Assembly (NCBI RefSeq): GCF_009870755.1
Contig: NZ_WLZU01000011.1
Span: forward strand, 1-53,979
Length of the DNA: 53,979 nucleotides
Direction of reading: 5' to 3'
Source: Streptococcus halichoeri
GTDB taxonomy: Bacteria; Bacillota; Bacilli; Lactobacillales; Streptococcaceae
A model generated the notes under the pieces. That model saw only the letters and a list, made by a program, of their open reading frames with translations. It ran no database searches and was not told where the DNA came from. The translations under genes and the position numbers were made by a program. Numbering within the stretch: position 1 is the stretch's first letter; each line of letters opens with the position of its first letter. Shown piece after piece: positions 17,360 to 26,823 of this stretch.

Positions 17360-20300
17360 TTATGGATGTAACACCGTTTGCTCAGTTTTTTCTTTGGTTT
17401 GTGGTTGGTAAAAGACCAATTGATAATGATTTCCCTGACGCTGAATCTGGTACAGACCGGCTTTTTCTATCGTTAAGTTGTCTTCTACTGTTAAGGGAGC
17501 ATGGTCATATTTGATGATACTCCAGAGTTTTTGCTCCTGGTCGTAGATGATTTGTTGTTGGGAGGTGTTGGTAATGATACGTATAGGCTGTTGTTTGATT
17601 GCTTCAAAAGCTGGTCGGCTTATATTGGGATAGAGTGTATAGGCATAGGTATCATCTGTCTTGGTATGCGTTTGGGTAATCGTAATATAAGTTTGCTTTT
17701 GTAGCTGCTGATTCGTATTAGTCTGATTAATTGTGGACCACTTACCGCTTTGTACAGCTTCTTGAATGGTTAGATTGGTTGGCTTATCAAATAAGTAGGC
17801 TAATTGACGTTTAGGATCGCTAGTTTCCAAAAAAATGGAGGAAACCTTATCTAGCTGATGTGGTGCTCCGTCAGATAGATTGATTACTTGACCATTAATG
17901 TAGACACGGTAAGGGCAGTTGGAATCAACTCTGCGTTGGTCAATTGTTGTCTGAGTCTGTAAATAATCTTGGTTTGTTTGAATGGCAGTGCCTAAAAAAA
18001 CAATTTTATCATCTAATATAGCCCAGGCTTTTTTGGCGCTTAAACTTTGATTCCAGTTGGAGAATTGCATAGCAGCTAGGCCATTTTTAGTAGAAGAAGC
18101 AAGAGAACCAACAAAATCAGAAGGATTAACCACTTGTCCAGTTTCTTTTTGAGCATTCTGGTCCCTTTGGGTGAAACCTTTCATAATCTGAGTGGTAGCA
18201 TCTTGCCGTGGTTGATTAGTTTCGGTTGTTCCGGGGAGTTTGTAGGGATTAACAGTTGGCCAAAAGTTGTCGCTATAGTGAGCGAGGTCATTATTATAGA
18301 GATAAAACATGCCATCACTGGTATACCAACCGCGAGTATTTTCGTTGTTCATAGCTTCATAATTTTGAGTTCGATCCGAGTAGAGAGATAGACCAAAACC
18401 AAAATCCTTTTCGGAGTTATAATAGACCAACTTGTCCATACTATTATAGGTTTTGAGATAGGTTTTTGACTTGACTTTGGGCAGGTTAGTATCGCCTTTT
18501 AGTTTCTCAACAGCTGCAATGTCTATGTAAGATTTAAGGTTCTTATTGGTATCGTAGTAAGTATCAGCTGCAATGATGTTTTTAATTTGGGCCTTTAGAA
18601 CTTGATTACGCGTGCTTTGATCCATGTTAGCTATTCGTAATAAGGCTCTGAGAACTTCGACACTAGCAGCATGTGTTGAGCTAGCTTCACGGCTAATGGA
18701 GCGTCCTCTGGTCATATCCATTAACTGTCCTTTAATGATTATTGGCAAGAAAGACTGATCGATCCATTGGTAAATATGATTGATTTGATTGGGGGTGAAG
18801 GGGGTATCCGTTTTTTGAATGATAGGCAGTAATTGTGCTAAGCCATCAATTAAGACATTCCCATAGGCTCCAGTGTAAGCTATATGTGTATGGTCAATGT
18901 AAGAACCATCAGTATAAAAGCCATTGCCGTTAGTGACTGTTTGAAAGAGTTTTCCTAAAGATGCTGTGGTTTCTTTGACAATAGTGGCATCTTTACGAAT
19001 CAAACCTGTCAATACCTTAACACGCCCCATATCCACTAGATTACCTCCTAAAGCTGGAAATGGGTTTACCAAAGTCATTCGAAAGTAGTTAGAATTAGGA
19101 ACAAAGTGCTCAATAGTATCTGTTAGGGTCATCATTTCGGATTGTGAGAAATAAGAATTAAGAAGGGTTAGGCTGCCTAGCAGTGCACGTGGTACACCTA
19201 TCTCATAATCCCACCAGTTAGCTCCGCCTTCAATATCTTGATTGCTATTGTAGACATTCAAATTCAACCAGGCTAGGCCTTCACGAACCACTCGAATAGC
19301 CTGTTCATTCTGGTAGTAAACAGAACCTGGCGTAGTAATCTGCTTAGCTATTTCTTCTAAACGACGGTAAGTAGCGGTTATCTGATCTGATTTAGTATAA
19401 TCGCTTAAGTCTGACCACAAGGCTGTTCGCCCACTTGCTTGATTGAATGTGGTCATTGCTTTGGTTACATTAGTCTCCAATTGGTTAAACAAGCGGCGCA
19501 TGTCGCGATTTTGATGATTATAGTAGTTATTGCCTAAGGTCATAGTATTCCAATCTTCAATGAGTTGTGAATACTTGTCAGAGGCGCTAGGGAGAATAGT
19601 AAGGGGAATAGTTGTTATTTGTTGTCTTTTTTGATCAGTGACAGTGACAGTTGCCTGGCCTTCTTTTAGGGGGTGAAGCATTCCTCCTTTTATTTGGGCA
19701 ATACTGGTATCATCAATTTGATAATGATAGTCAGTGATAGGAAATACATACTGTTTATCTAAGGTTTCTTGCAGACTGGTTGGTAAGACAGGTGTCACTG
19801 GCTTGAAGTGTTCGAGATGTTTAGTGCCACAATCTGTCATAGAAATATTCTGGAAGATTGCTTTTCCGGTTCCTGATTCAAAGTAAAGTTCTAGGGTGAC
19901 TTTCGAAACATTGTTTTTGGGTTTGTAGAGTTTGTGCAAAGAATGATGACTGCTGTTTCCCATTGTCATTGGAGAAAGCCAAATGCGTTTCTTTTTTGGG
20001 TCACTATTATTATCCTCAATGATACGAACAAAAGCCTGTCCGGTGCGATCCTTAGTGGTAATCTCAAAAGAGACATCATATTGGTGATTAGGGTTAATGT
20101 TGACTTGTTGTGTTACTGCCCCTCGTAAGCCCACGGAACTTTCAATAATCAATTCTCCATTAGCAGTTACCCTAAAAATAGGATGAGGGTCTTGACTCTG
20201 CTTGGAGTCTACATAGGCTGACCAAGCACTAGGAGCTTGTGGTTCAGACCAATGAGATTTAGGAGGTGATACATTTTTTTGAGAAAAATCTCCATTTATA

Positions 20301-20707
20301 AGCACATTAGAGTGTTCTGTAATTTCAGTATTATTTTTGTTATGCTCAGCTTCAAGAGTTAGAGAAATAGGAGCTTTCTCACTAAGATTCTGGTTAGTTG
20401 GTGAAGAAGGGCTCGACTTAGCTGTTTTTTCTTGATGCGACTCAGATAGCGTTTGAGGCGCTGGTATTGGCTCAGGCGTCAGGTTCACAGGAGAGGAGCT
20501 TATTTCCACTGTTAAATAATTCTTGGCCGTTGCCGCTGGAAGAGGAGACAATCTAAGCTGCTGTAAGGAGTTTTTGGCTTCTAACTGTTGTGATGCATCT
20601 GTCTCTAAGACGCTGGCATGACTCACTTGGGGTGCCCAAAGTACACTCACTACCAAAAGGAGTAAGATATACAAGAAATAAGATTTTTTTAAAGAATAAA
20701 ATGACAT
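17360..20707 (-). CDS. hylA: Secreted hyaluronate lyase, PL8
   Basis: The 1115-residue protein has a signal peptide (about 1-31, ending SHAS), a low-complexity linker rich in S, T and P (about 60-130), a probable carbohydrate-binding beta-sandwich (about 130-290), and the PL8 alpha/alpha-toroid and beta-sandwich. Catalytic N556, H606 and Y615 and the aromatic patch W498-W499 keep exactly the spacing of S. pneumoniae hyaluronate lyase (N349, H399, Y408, W291-W292). No sortase motif is present, so it should be released. The products are unsaturated disaccharides, matching the PTS and UGL genes. GGAGG (complement of 20716-20720) sets the start. Confidence 0.96.
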   Translation of the reverse strand: MSFYSLKKSYFLYILLLLVVSVLWAPQVSHASVLETDASQQLEAKNSLQQLRLSPLPAATAKNYLTVEISSSPVNLTPEPIPAPQTLSESHQEKTAKSSPSSPTNQNLSEKAPISLTLEAEHNKNNTEITEHSNVLINGDFSQKNVSPPKSHWSEPQAPSAWSAYVDSKQSQDPHPIFRVTANGELIIESSVGLRGAVTQQVNINPNHQYDVSFEITTKDRTGQAFVRIIEDNNSDPKKKRIWLSPMTMGNSSHHSLHKLYKPKNNVSKVTLELYFESGTGKAIFQNISMTDCGTKHLEHFKPVTPVLPTSLQETLDKQYVFPITDYHYQIDDTSIAQIKGGMLHPLKEGQATVTVTDQKRQQITTIPLTILPSASDKYSQLIEDWNTMTLGNNYYNHQNRDMRRLFNQLETNVTKAMTTFNQASGRTALWSDLSDYTKSDQITATYRRLEEIAKQITTPGSVYYQNEQAIRVVREGLAWLNLNVYNSNQDIEGGANWWDYEIGVPRALLGSLTLLNSYFSQSEMMTLTDTIEHFVPNSNYFRMTLVNPFPALGGNLVDMGRVKVLTGLIRKDATIVKETTASLGKLFQTVTNGNGFYTDGSYIDHTHIAYTGAYGNVLIDGLAQLLPIIQKTDTPFTPNQINHIYQWIDQSFLPIIIKGQLMDMTRGRSISREASSTHAASVEVLRALLRIANMDQSTRNQVLKAQIKNIIAADTYYDTNKNLKSYIDIAAVEKLKGDTNLPKVKSKTYLKTYNSMDKLVYYNSEKDFGFGLSLYSDRTQNYEAMNNENTRGWYTSDGMFYLYNNDLAHYSDNFWPTVNPYKLPGTTETNQPRQDATTQIMKGFTQRDQNAQKETGQVVNPSDFVGSLASSTKNGLAAMQFSNWNQSLSAKKAWAILDDKIVFLGTAIQTNQDYLQTQTTIDQRRVDSNCPYRVYINGQVINLSDGAPHQLDKVSSIFLETSDPKRQLAYLFDKPTNLTIQEAVQSGKWSTINQTNTNQQLQKQTYITITQTHTKTDDTYAYTLYPNISRPAFEAIKQQPIRIITNTSQQQIIYDQEQKLWSIIKYDHAPLTVEDNLTIEKAGLYQIQRQGNHYQLVFYQPQTKEKTEQTVLHP

Positions 20708-20725
20708 GGCAATACCTCCATATGG

Positions 20726-20780
20726 TAAACCGGTTTAATAAAATTGTAGCACACCTAGACAATAATGTAAAGCGCTATCA
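20726..20780 (-). promoter_or_regulatory. hylA promoter with RegR-type operator and cre-like site
   Basis: On the minus strand TTTACA (complement of 20766-20771) and TACAAT (complement of 20743-20748) are 17 bases apart, with TGc before the -10. TAAACCGGTTTA (20726-20737), a perfect 12-bp palindrome, lies at about +10. A cre-like sequence, GTAAAGCGCTATCA on the plus strand (20767-20780), overlaps the -35. The layout mirrors the PTS operon promoter. Confidence 0.82.
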
Positions 20781-20896
20781 TCGTGTGCACCTTAGCTAGT
20801 TACTAACAAAGTTCTTTGAAAATTAGAAGAGCTAAATCTTAACACCAACTAGCTATCGCGAACAATTTTTTTGGCTTTGAGTTGAAAAAGTGATGA

Positions 20897-21244
20897 ATGA
20901 AGTCACCATTAATGGGGGAGTCTGATATTGTCAAAGATCTTCACAACGACTATAGCAATATTGAATGGACCTTTACAGAAATGGTATTGAACCCCTTATT
21001 TGTGATTCCGTGGTTGATTATTCCTCCAATTTGTGCAACCATTGCTTATTTAGCAACGCAAGCTGGGATAATACCTCCTGTTTATCTGGCTGTTCCTTGG
21101 ATCACACCTCCAGGACTCTATGCTTTTTTGGCAACGGGTAATAATCTAATGGCTGGCTTAGTAGCACTTTTGAATGTCTTTATTGCTTTTCTTATCTGGA
21201 CACCATTTGTTATCTCAGCTAATCGGGCCACATTACTTGATTAG
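20897..21244 (+). pseudogene. C-terminal remnant of a lactose/cellobiose-family PTS EIIC
   Basis: The open frame encodes MVLNPLFVIPWLIIPPICAT and AVPWITPPGLYAFLATGNN, then LLNVFIAFLIWTPFVISAN. This is the characteristic C-terminal third of CelB/LacE-type EIIC proteins, which are normally above 400 residues. The first 30 or so residues do not fit the family, and no ribosome site precedes the ATG. No EIIA or EIIB partner lies nearby. It is best read as a truncated leftover between the hylA promoter and pulA. Confidence 0.75.
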
Positions 21245-21297
21245 GTTGTACCAAAGACTAGATTTGGGGTTAAGCTAATTCTTCTCACAGCATCATA

Positions 21298-21346
21298 AAA
21301 ACTGCAGGCATAGTCGATTAAAAAACGTGCTGTCCTGCAGTTTTGT
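21298..21346. terminator. Bidirectional terminator between the EIIC remnant and pulA
   Basis: AAAACTGCAGG (21298-21308) pairs perfectly with CCTGCAGTTTT (21334-21344). A on one side and T on the other allow use in both directions. Confidence 0.75.
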
Positions 21347-21441
21347 AATTCTAGTTAGCTTTTGTAGGCTGCTAGTGAATGGTCTGAGTTATCGTCTATC
21401 AGTCAAGGCATAAGCTAAGCCTGTGCCTATTGACCTTGGGT

Positions 21442-24400
21442 TTATTTCTTTGGTTTATGCCACTTAGAGATCACTAGACCAGTCAAGCCTGTTAAGGCCA
21501 GTACTAGAGCTAAGAAGGTTTTGGACTTGGAGTCACCAGTTTTTGCTAGCATATTTTGCGATTCCCTACTTGTCCTTGCTTCAGGTAGGAAATGGGTTTG
21601 CGTGCCTCCTTGTTGATTGGTGCTGGTTTGAGGACTTGGTCCGTCTTCTTGCTTAGCTTTGTCTTGTTCTTGCGGCATTTGATAATCAGCTGCTGATGGT
21701 TGGTGTGCTTGAGCGAGCCTAATGACGACGGCTGTTAAGCCAGCTAGGGTTAAGCTATCTTTAGTGAAGGTTATGCCAATTGGCTGGCTGATTGGGCTTG
21801 TTCCGGCTTGTTCAGCATCCACAAGGACCTCTCCTTGTAAAAGCTGCTGATAAATTTGGGGAAGTATTAAACGTCGTGGTTCTTGGTCGGCATTGACAAA
21901 AACAGCATAGCAATCACCATTGGTCGCAATTGTTTGATAACCGATGACCAGATCTTCTTCTTTAATCCCATGGTGTCCAGCTTGGGTGATGAGGGTCACC
22001 TCTTGGTCTATCTGGCTTTTGCTTGCTTTACGAAAGGCATCGGTTGATCGCCGCAGAGCAATCAAACCGGCTGTGTAAGCCTGTGTTTTGGCGCTAATGG
22101 GATATTTGCTGGTATCTGTGGCCCTGGTCCAATCGAAATGATTGACCGCATCTGAGGAGTCGTAAGAATCATGAATGAAGTAAGGAAAGTCGCTAACAGC
22201 ATCAATGACTGTTGATTTATTAGGAGCTTGTTCCTGGCTGACCCGCCCTTTGAAGTTAGGATTTAGGAGCTGTTTGGTTCGACCATATTCCTGTCCAGAA
22301 TGCAAAAAGGCTGTTCCTTGTGCGGTTAGGATAAGGGTGTTACCAAGGCGAATTCGCTTATGGATTTCTTCATGGGCTAGTTGAGGGTCTTTATTGATAG
22401 ATTTAGCAATAACATCGTGTAGCGTCAAGTTATCATGGGCGGCAATATATTGAACGACATCACCAGGGCTATCTGCCTTGAAGTTTGTTGGTTGGGCTTT
22501 AATATTGTTGAAAATAAGCTCTAAGTTCTTAGGACTACCTGTGATAAAGGCGGGAGTGCCTTCGTTGGGGTAGCCTGATTTTAAGGCATTGCGGATGTCG
22601 TCTGAGAAGACGCCAACTGTATCTGTTGCTGCCATCCAATCTTGATCAGCTGCTGTGACTTTTTTATTCTCATCGCCTTGGAAGGTGCGCCAGCCCTCAC
22701 CAATCATGATAATATTGGGATTAAGTGTCTTGGCTGTTTGGAAAGCCTTTTCGATAGCGGCAGCATCATGGTCTCCCATCATGTCAAAGCGAAAGCCATC
22801 AACCTTAAATTCATTGATGAAATAGGTAATGGAATCCACCAAAACCCGACGACTCATGGCATGGGTTGTACCTAGCCGTCCTCCGCCAAAGCTTTCACGA
22901 GGGCTTCCGTCAGCGTTCATAAAGTGGTAGTAGTTTGGCTCAAGGTCTTCAAAAATATAGGTTCTGGCGGTGTGATTGTAAACGACATCAAGGATGACTC
23001 CCATGCCACGTTTATGGATCTCATTGACTAAGTTTTTAAATTCTGTAATCCGCAGGCTAGGATTAGTTGGATCGGTCGCGTACATCCCTGTTAAGGCAAA
23101 ATAGCTTTGCGGGTCATAGCCCCAGTTGTAGTTATTGTCTGCTGAGCTGTAGTCGTTTGAGCGTGATTTATCATTTTCATTGACGAAGAAGTAGCTCATA
23201 ATGGGCATTAACTGGATATGGGTGACTCCTAGATTTTTTAAGTAATCTAATTTTTCTGTGAAGGCCAAAAAGGTGCCAAATGGCTGCTTAAGCTGTCTTT
23301 CAAGGGCAAGATCTGAGGTGAAATCACGAATATTAGCTTCGTAGATAATGGCATCCTCGCGTTTTTCAAAGCCATCAATCTTTGCAAAATCAAGCTTTGG
23401 CCCTAATTGACTTGGATTAACAAAGGCGGCTTTAGCAACCTTATCTTGCTCAGTGATGTGGTTGCTATCCCAGGCCGCTAGGGATTTAGCATAAGGATCT
23501 AACACCAGTACTGTTTGATCACCGCGCGTGATGGCATAGTGGTAATAGTAGCCATCGTAGTTGCTAATAGGCAGACTTGTGTGGTCCAGGTGTGCTTGCC
23601 AGACACCTGCTTGGGCTTTGGTCATGGCCACCTGAGCTAGAACGAGGTCTTGGTTAGTCTTATCATAAACAACGACCTTCACCGCATCAGCACTTGGGGA
23701 CCACAAACGCAAATCAACGGCCGTTCCTGTTTCATTAAGCTTGGCTCCAAGTTCGCCATCATAGGCATAGAGCTGATCTTTGAGTTCCCAAGCGAGATAG
23801 GTTGTGGCCTTACTTTTGCCATAGGACACTGTATAATTCGCAGACTCTGCCTTAAAATTACCAGAGAGGGTGAGGATAGCATGGAGAGGATCAAGCGAAA
23901 GCGCCGTCACTTCCACCGGTTGGCCGGCCTTATCTGTGACTTTGATTTCTTTGCGCAGCTGGATTTCATCAACCCCATCTAAGGTTGAAAAACGAGCTTT
24001 GATCGTTGTTAGACTGGTCTGCTCGGCATTTTTAACCACCACTTGATCAACATAATAAGGATTGTTATAAACTTTTGGATCGGTATCTTTAACAAAGACC
24101 TGATTATGATTGGCTAAATCTTTAAAAAGATAGTCGTTTGGTTGAATTTTCACATCATCTCCTTTTTTACTTTTATCGAGGATAAGAAAGCCGAGCTCTT
24201 TGGCATTTTCCCTGAGAGGAATATCAACGTATTTGCCATATGGGCCCTCTTTGACGAAATCGCAAGCCCCAGTTGGCCAATCTTGTGAGGGGTTGCTGAC
24301 GTCTTTAAAGACCCAGGCAGCCAGATGGTCATAGTTGTCAGTAGAATGACGGTAATTAATCCGCACATATCCTTTTGGCACAGGTCGGTATGTAAAAATC

Positions 24401-25209
24401 TTATAGGCACTATCAACCCAGGCCTCATTCATCTGTGGATCAATGAGCGCAATGTGCCGATTCTGTGAGATATTGTCTCCCTGATGATTATTAATCAAAA
24501 AGGAGAGCTGCTGATGACTGGACTTGGACATTTTAATATCCAGATAGTAGCCAAAATCATCTTTTTGAGCCTGAGCTAAGGGCGTAGCTCCCAGTGGCCA
24601 GCCATCTGAAGCCCTCTCAACATCATCCCACAGCCATAAGCCCAAATTGTCCAGGGGCTGATCAGGCAAAGTCTGCAAATGTAAGCGAAAATACCCAGGC
24701 TCAATCTTAGGAGCTGTGACTATACCCTCAGCCGTAGCATTTGGTGCTGGCAGTGGGGCTTGCTCAGTCTCAGCTGGGACTTTGATGTTTACGTCTGGCT
24801 TATTGGGGAAATGGGCTGTGCTTTCTAGAGTGGTAGTGGTTTTAGCTTGAGCACGGTTATCAGTTATCTCCTTCTTTGCTTGCGCTTCATTAGGAGGGGT
24901 CAATGACGTGCTGGCTGGACTTGCACTAGAATCAGCAAGGGTCTGTTTGGCAGTTGCTGTGCCAACGCTTGCATAATCGCTTTGATTTGTAAAATGATCC
25001 TCAGTTAGTGCTTGGCTATTTGCTGTTAAGTCAAGTGCTACTGGCTGGTTGTCAGCCTTTGTTTCTTGTGCTAACACAGGCTTACTAATCCCAAGCCAAG
25101 CAGCTCCTATAGCGACAGAGGTAACACCAATACTTAACTTTTTAATGGCGTAACGGAAGTGCTCTTGCCGCAAGTGGCTTGCTTTACCAGGCCAAGAGTG
25201 TTTTGTCAT
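21442..25209 (-). CDS. pulA: Cell-wall-associated pullulanase, GH13_14, with altered sorting motif
   Basis: The 1255-residue protein starts with a YSIRK-type signal (FRYAIKKLSIGVTSVAIG). Two CBM41-like alpha-glucan-binding repeats follow (about 170-275 and 280-390; YFRLHLQTLPDQPLDNLGLW and YVRINYRHSTDNYDHLAAWV). Then come an N-domain/CBM48 and the GH13 barrel: YNWGYDP, DVVYNHTA, nucleophile D809 (GFRFDMM), acid E838 (MIGEGWR) and D926 (AAHDN). It cleaves alpha-1,6 bonds of glycogen and pullulan at the cell surface. The C-terminus has a hydrophobic segment and KWHKPKK tail, but the sorting motif reads LAKTG (1221-1225), not LPXTG. Confidence 0.95.
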   Translation of the reverse strand: MTKHSWPGKASHLRQEHFRYAIKKLSIGVTSVAIGAAWLGISKPVLAQETKADNQPVALDLTANSQALTEDHFTNQSDYASVGTATAKQTLADSSASPASTSLTPPNEAQAKKEITDNRAQAKTTTTLESTAHFPNKPDVNIKVPAETEQAPLPAPNATAEGIVTAPKIEPGYFRLHLQTLPDQPLDNLGLWLWDDVERASDGWPLGATPLAQAQKDDFGYYLDIKMSKSSHQQLSFLINNHQGDNISQNRHIALIDPQMNEAWVDSAYKIFTYRPVPKGYVRINYRHSTDNYDHLAAWVFKDVSNPSQDWPTGACDFVKEGPYGKYVDIPLRENAKELGFLILDKSKKGDDVKIQPNDYLFKDLANHNQVFVKDTDPKVYNNPYYVDQVVVKNAEQTSLTTIKARFSTLDGVDEIQLRKEIKVTDKAGQPVEVTALSLDPLHAILTLSGNFKAESANYTVSYGKSKATTYLAWELKDQLYAYDGELGAKLNETGTAVDLRLWSPSADAVKVVVYDKTNQDLVLAQVAMTKAQAGVWQAHLDHTSLPISNYDGYYYHYAITRGDQTVLVLDPYAKSLAAWDSNHITEQDKVAKAAFVNPSQLGPKLDFAKIDGFEKREDAIIYEANIRDFTSDLALERQLKQPFGTFLAFTEKLDYLKNLGVTHIQLMPIMSYFFVNENDKSRSNDYSSADNNYNWGYDPQSYFALTGMYATDPTNPSLRITEFKNLVNEIHKRGMGVILDVVYNHTARTYIFEDLEPNYYHFMNADGSPRESFGGGRLGTTHAMSRRVLVDSITYFINEFKVDGFRFDMMGDHDAAAIEKAFQTAKTLNPNIIMIGEGWRTFQGDENKKVTAADQDWMAATDTVGVFSDDIRNALKSGYPNEGTPAFITGSPKNLELIFNNIKAQPTNFKADSPGDVVQYIAAHDNLTLHDVIAKSINKDPQLAHEEIHKRIRLGNTLILTAQGTAFLHSGQEYGRTKQLLNPNFKGRVSQEQAPNKSTVIDAVSDFPYFIHDSYDSSDAVNHFDWTRATDTSKYPISAKTQAYTAGLIALRRSTDAFRKASKSQIDQEVTLITQAGHHGIKEEDLVIGYQTIATNGDCYAVFVNADQEPRRLILPQIYQQLLQGEVLVDAEQAGTSPISQPIGITFTKDSLTLAGLTAVVIRLAQAHQPSAADYQMPQEQDKAKQEDGPSPQTSTNQQGGTQTHFLPEARTSRESQNMLAKTGDSKSKTFLALVLALTGLTGLVISKWHKPKK

Positions 25210-25243
25210 AAAATCCTCCTAATGCTTGAAAGTTTTCAAAAAT

Positions 25244-25272
25244 ATCTTACCACATTACGCAACCGCTTGCAA
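25244..25272 (-). promoter_or_regulatory. pulA promoter with CcpA/MalR-like site
   Basis: On the minus strand TTGCAA (complement of 25267-25272) and TAAGAT (complement of 25244-25249) are 17 bases apart. CGCAACCGCTTGCAA (25258-25272, plus strand) overlaps the -35. It fits a relaxed cre and also resembles the MalR operator of streptococci. Carbon-source control of pullulanase is known in this genus. Which factor binds here is not decidable by eye. Confidence 0.65.
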
Positions 25273-25463
25273 TTTGTAATTGATTTCTGAAAATCCCAGG
25301 AAGTTTACTACCAGTCTTTTGCTTTTTTATGCAATGCTGTGAAAGAGGTGACCTGTCAAGCAAAGAACAAAGGCTTAAGCGTTTGAAATTCAAGAGCAGC
25401 TAGATTGGAGGGGCTAAAACCTGTTACGTAGGTGCGTGTGCTCTTATTTTAGGAATCAACTTA

Positions 25464-25493
25464 CAAAAAAGGCTGAGACAAACGTCTTCAGCC
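25464..25493 (-). terminator. Intrinsic terminator of the IclR-family gene
   Basis: On the minus strand GGCTGAAGAC pairs with GTCTCAGCC (one bulge) around loop GTTT, then six T. It lies about 160 bases downstream of the regulator stop at 25655. The stretch 25273-25463 holds no gene. Confidence 0.8.
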
Positions 25494-25654
25494 ATGATTA
25501 TTTCACTCTCCTAAGATTTTCATGGACCTGCCCTCTAGAGTTATTGGCTATTTTTGGTTATTGCCGGCGGATTTTTTAAATGCCTAAGTCGGCTTTATAC
25601 CGATAACAAGTAACAGTCAGGTCAGTATCAGTTGGCTGCTTGCCTCTTATTTGC

Positions 25655-26395
25655 TTAATTTAATAACTCATTGATGCGCTGGGCAGTCTCTTTGAGCTGT
25701 TTTTCTAAAAAGTCGTACCCTTTAATCTTAAGCCGACTGGTCGGCCCTGAACATCCAATTGCAGCAATCAATTGTTTGTTTTGATAGAGTCCTGTTGCTA
25801 GGCAGGTTAAACCATATTCATATTCTTCTTGGTCATAAGCAATGCCAGTGGTAAGAATGGCTTTTTTGTCAATCTGGAAATGCGCGTAGTCTGTAATGGT
25901 GTTTAGCGTCCTAGCCTTTAAATCTTTTTTAAAATAGTCTTGGATTTCTGCGTCAGTCATGTGACTCAGAAAAATTTTCCCCATAGAGGAACAATACAGT
26001 TTGGCTGTTGGTGCAAGAGAAAACTGCAAGAGATAAGTTTCCCCTGCTTCAGTATGGATAAAGTAAACTTGCTTATCATGGTGAATGGCTAAGTTAATGG
26101 TTTCACCAGTCATTTGCGTAAAGGTTTGCATATGAGGTTTTGCCAATTTTATCAACGCTTGATTATGAACGTCAATGGGTTTGTACCGTAGCATCCCATA
26201 GCCTAAAGTATAAATGTTTTGATCAATTTGAATGACAAAGTGATGTATTTCTAAGGCTTTGAGGAGACGAAAGACGGTTGTCTTTGAAAGCTTGGTTTGT
26301 CTGGCAATCTCTGAAACACCTAAAGGACGATCATCAGCTAAACTATCCAGAATGAGCACGGCATTATCTAAGGTTTTGATATGGTAATCTGTCAT
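25655..26395 (-). CDS. IclR-family transcriptional regulator
   Basis: The 246-residue protein has an N-terminal winged HTH (LGVSEIARQTKLSKTTVFRL) and a C-terminal IclR effector domain (MGKIFLSHM, then AIGCSGPTSRLK). Members sense small acids such as keto- or hydroxy-acids and often act on adjacent catabolic genes. A GGAAC-GCT-GTTCC palindrome at 26788-26800, in the promoter of the divergent unit, is the likely target. GGAGGA lies before the ATG and TTATAAT (complement of 26417-26423) serves as the -10. The effector is unknown. Confidence 0.88.
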   Translation of the reverse strand: MTDYHIKTLDNAVLILDSLADDRPLGVSEIARQTKLSKTTVFRLLKALEIHHFVIQIDQNIYTLGYGMLRYKPIDVHNQALIKLAKPHMQTFTQMTGETINLAIHHDKQVYFIHTEAGETYLLQFSLAPTAKLYCSSMGKIFLSHMTDAEIQDYFKKDLKARTLNTITDYAHFQIDKKAILTTGIAYDQEEYEYGLTCLATGLYQNKQLIAAIGCSGPTSRLKIKGYDFLEKQLKETAQRINELLN

Positions 26396-26731
26396 ATTTC
26401 CTCCTGTTATCTATCTATTATAACATGAAAAAACTTAGGCTATTAGTTAAGTAAGCACCTTAATCTTTGGGCCTTTGTGAGTCAAAAGAAGGGCTTGGTA
26501 CCCTAAAAAAAGGGCTACCGCCAAAAAGTCAGATAATTATTGAAGTCAAACAGTACAAGTTTTGTTCTGATAAGCACCTGTAAATGGTCTACAAATACAA
26601 AATAGGTTTGCTTTTTGTAAAGATTACCTTGTTTAGATAAAGCTTGATTCAAACATAAACAAAGCAGATTTTAGTCATTAAGCTTGGCCATAAGGTCAAA
26701 GCAAGCCCCAAAGAAGAGTCTAGTGTGTTTT

Positions 26732-26800
26732 TTGAAAGCGTTTTACAAAATTCTTGACAATGGTATTACAAAGGACTATGATAAAACGGAACGCTGTTCC
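26732..26800 (+). promoter_or_regulatory. Promoter with cre and IclR-type palindrome
   Basis: TTGACA (26754-26759) and TATGAT (26777-26782) are spaced by 17 bases. TTGAAAGCGTTTTAC (26732-26746) fits cre with one mismatch in the core consensus. The palindrome GGAACGCTGTTCC (26788-26800), 5+3+5, sits at the transcription start. The rest of the 26396-26730 interval holds no gene. Confidence 0.75.
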
Positions 26801-26823
26801 AAAATAAAGAAAAGAGATTTGAT

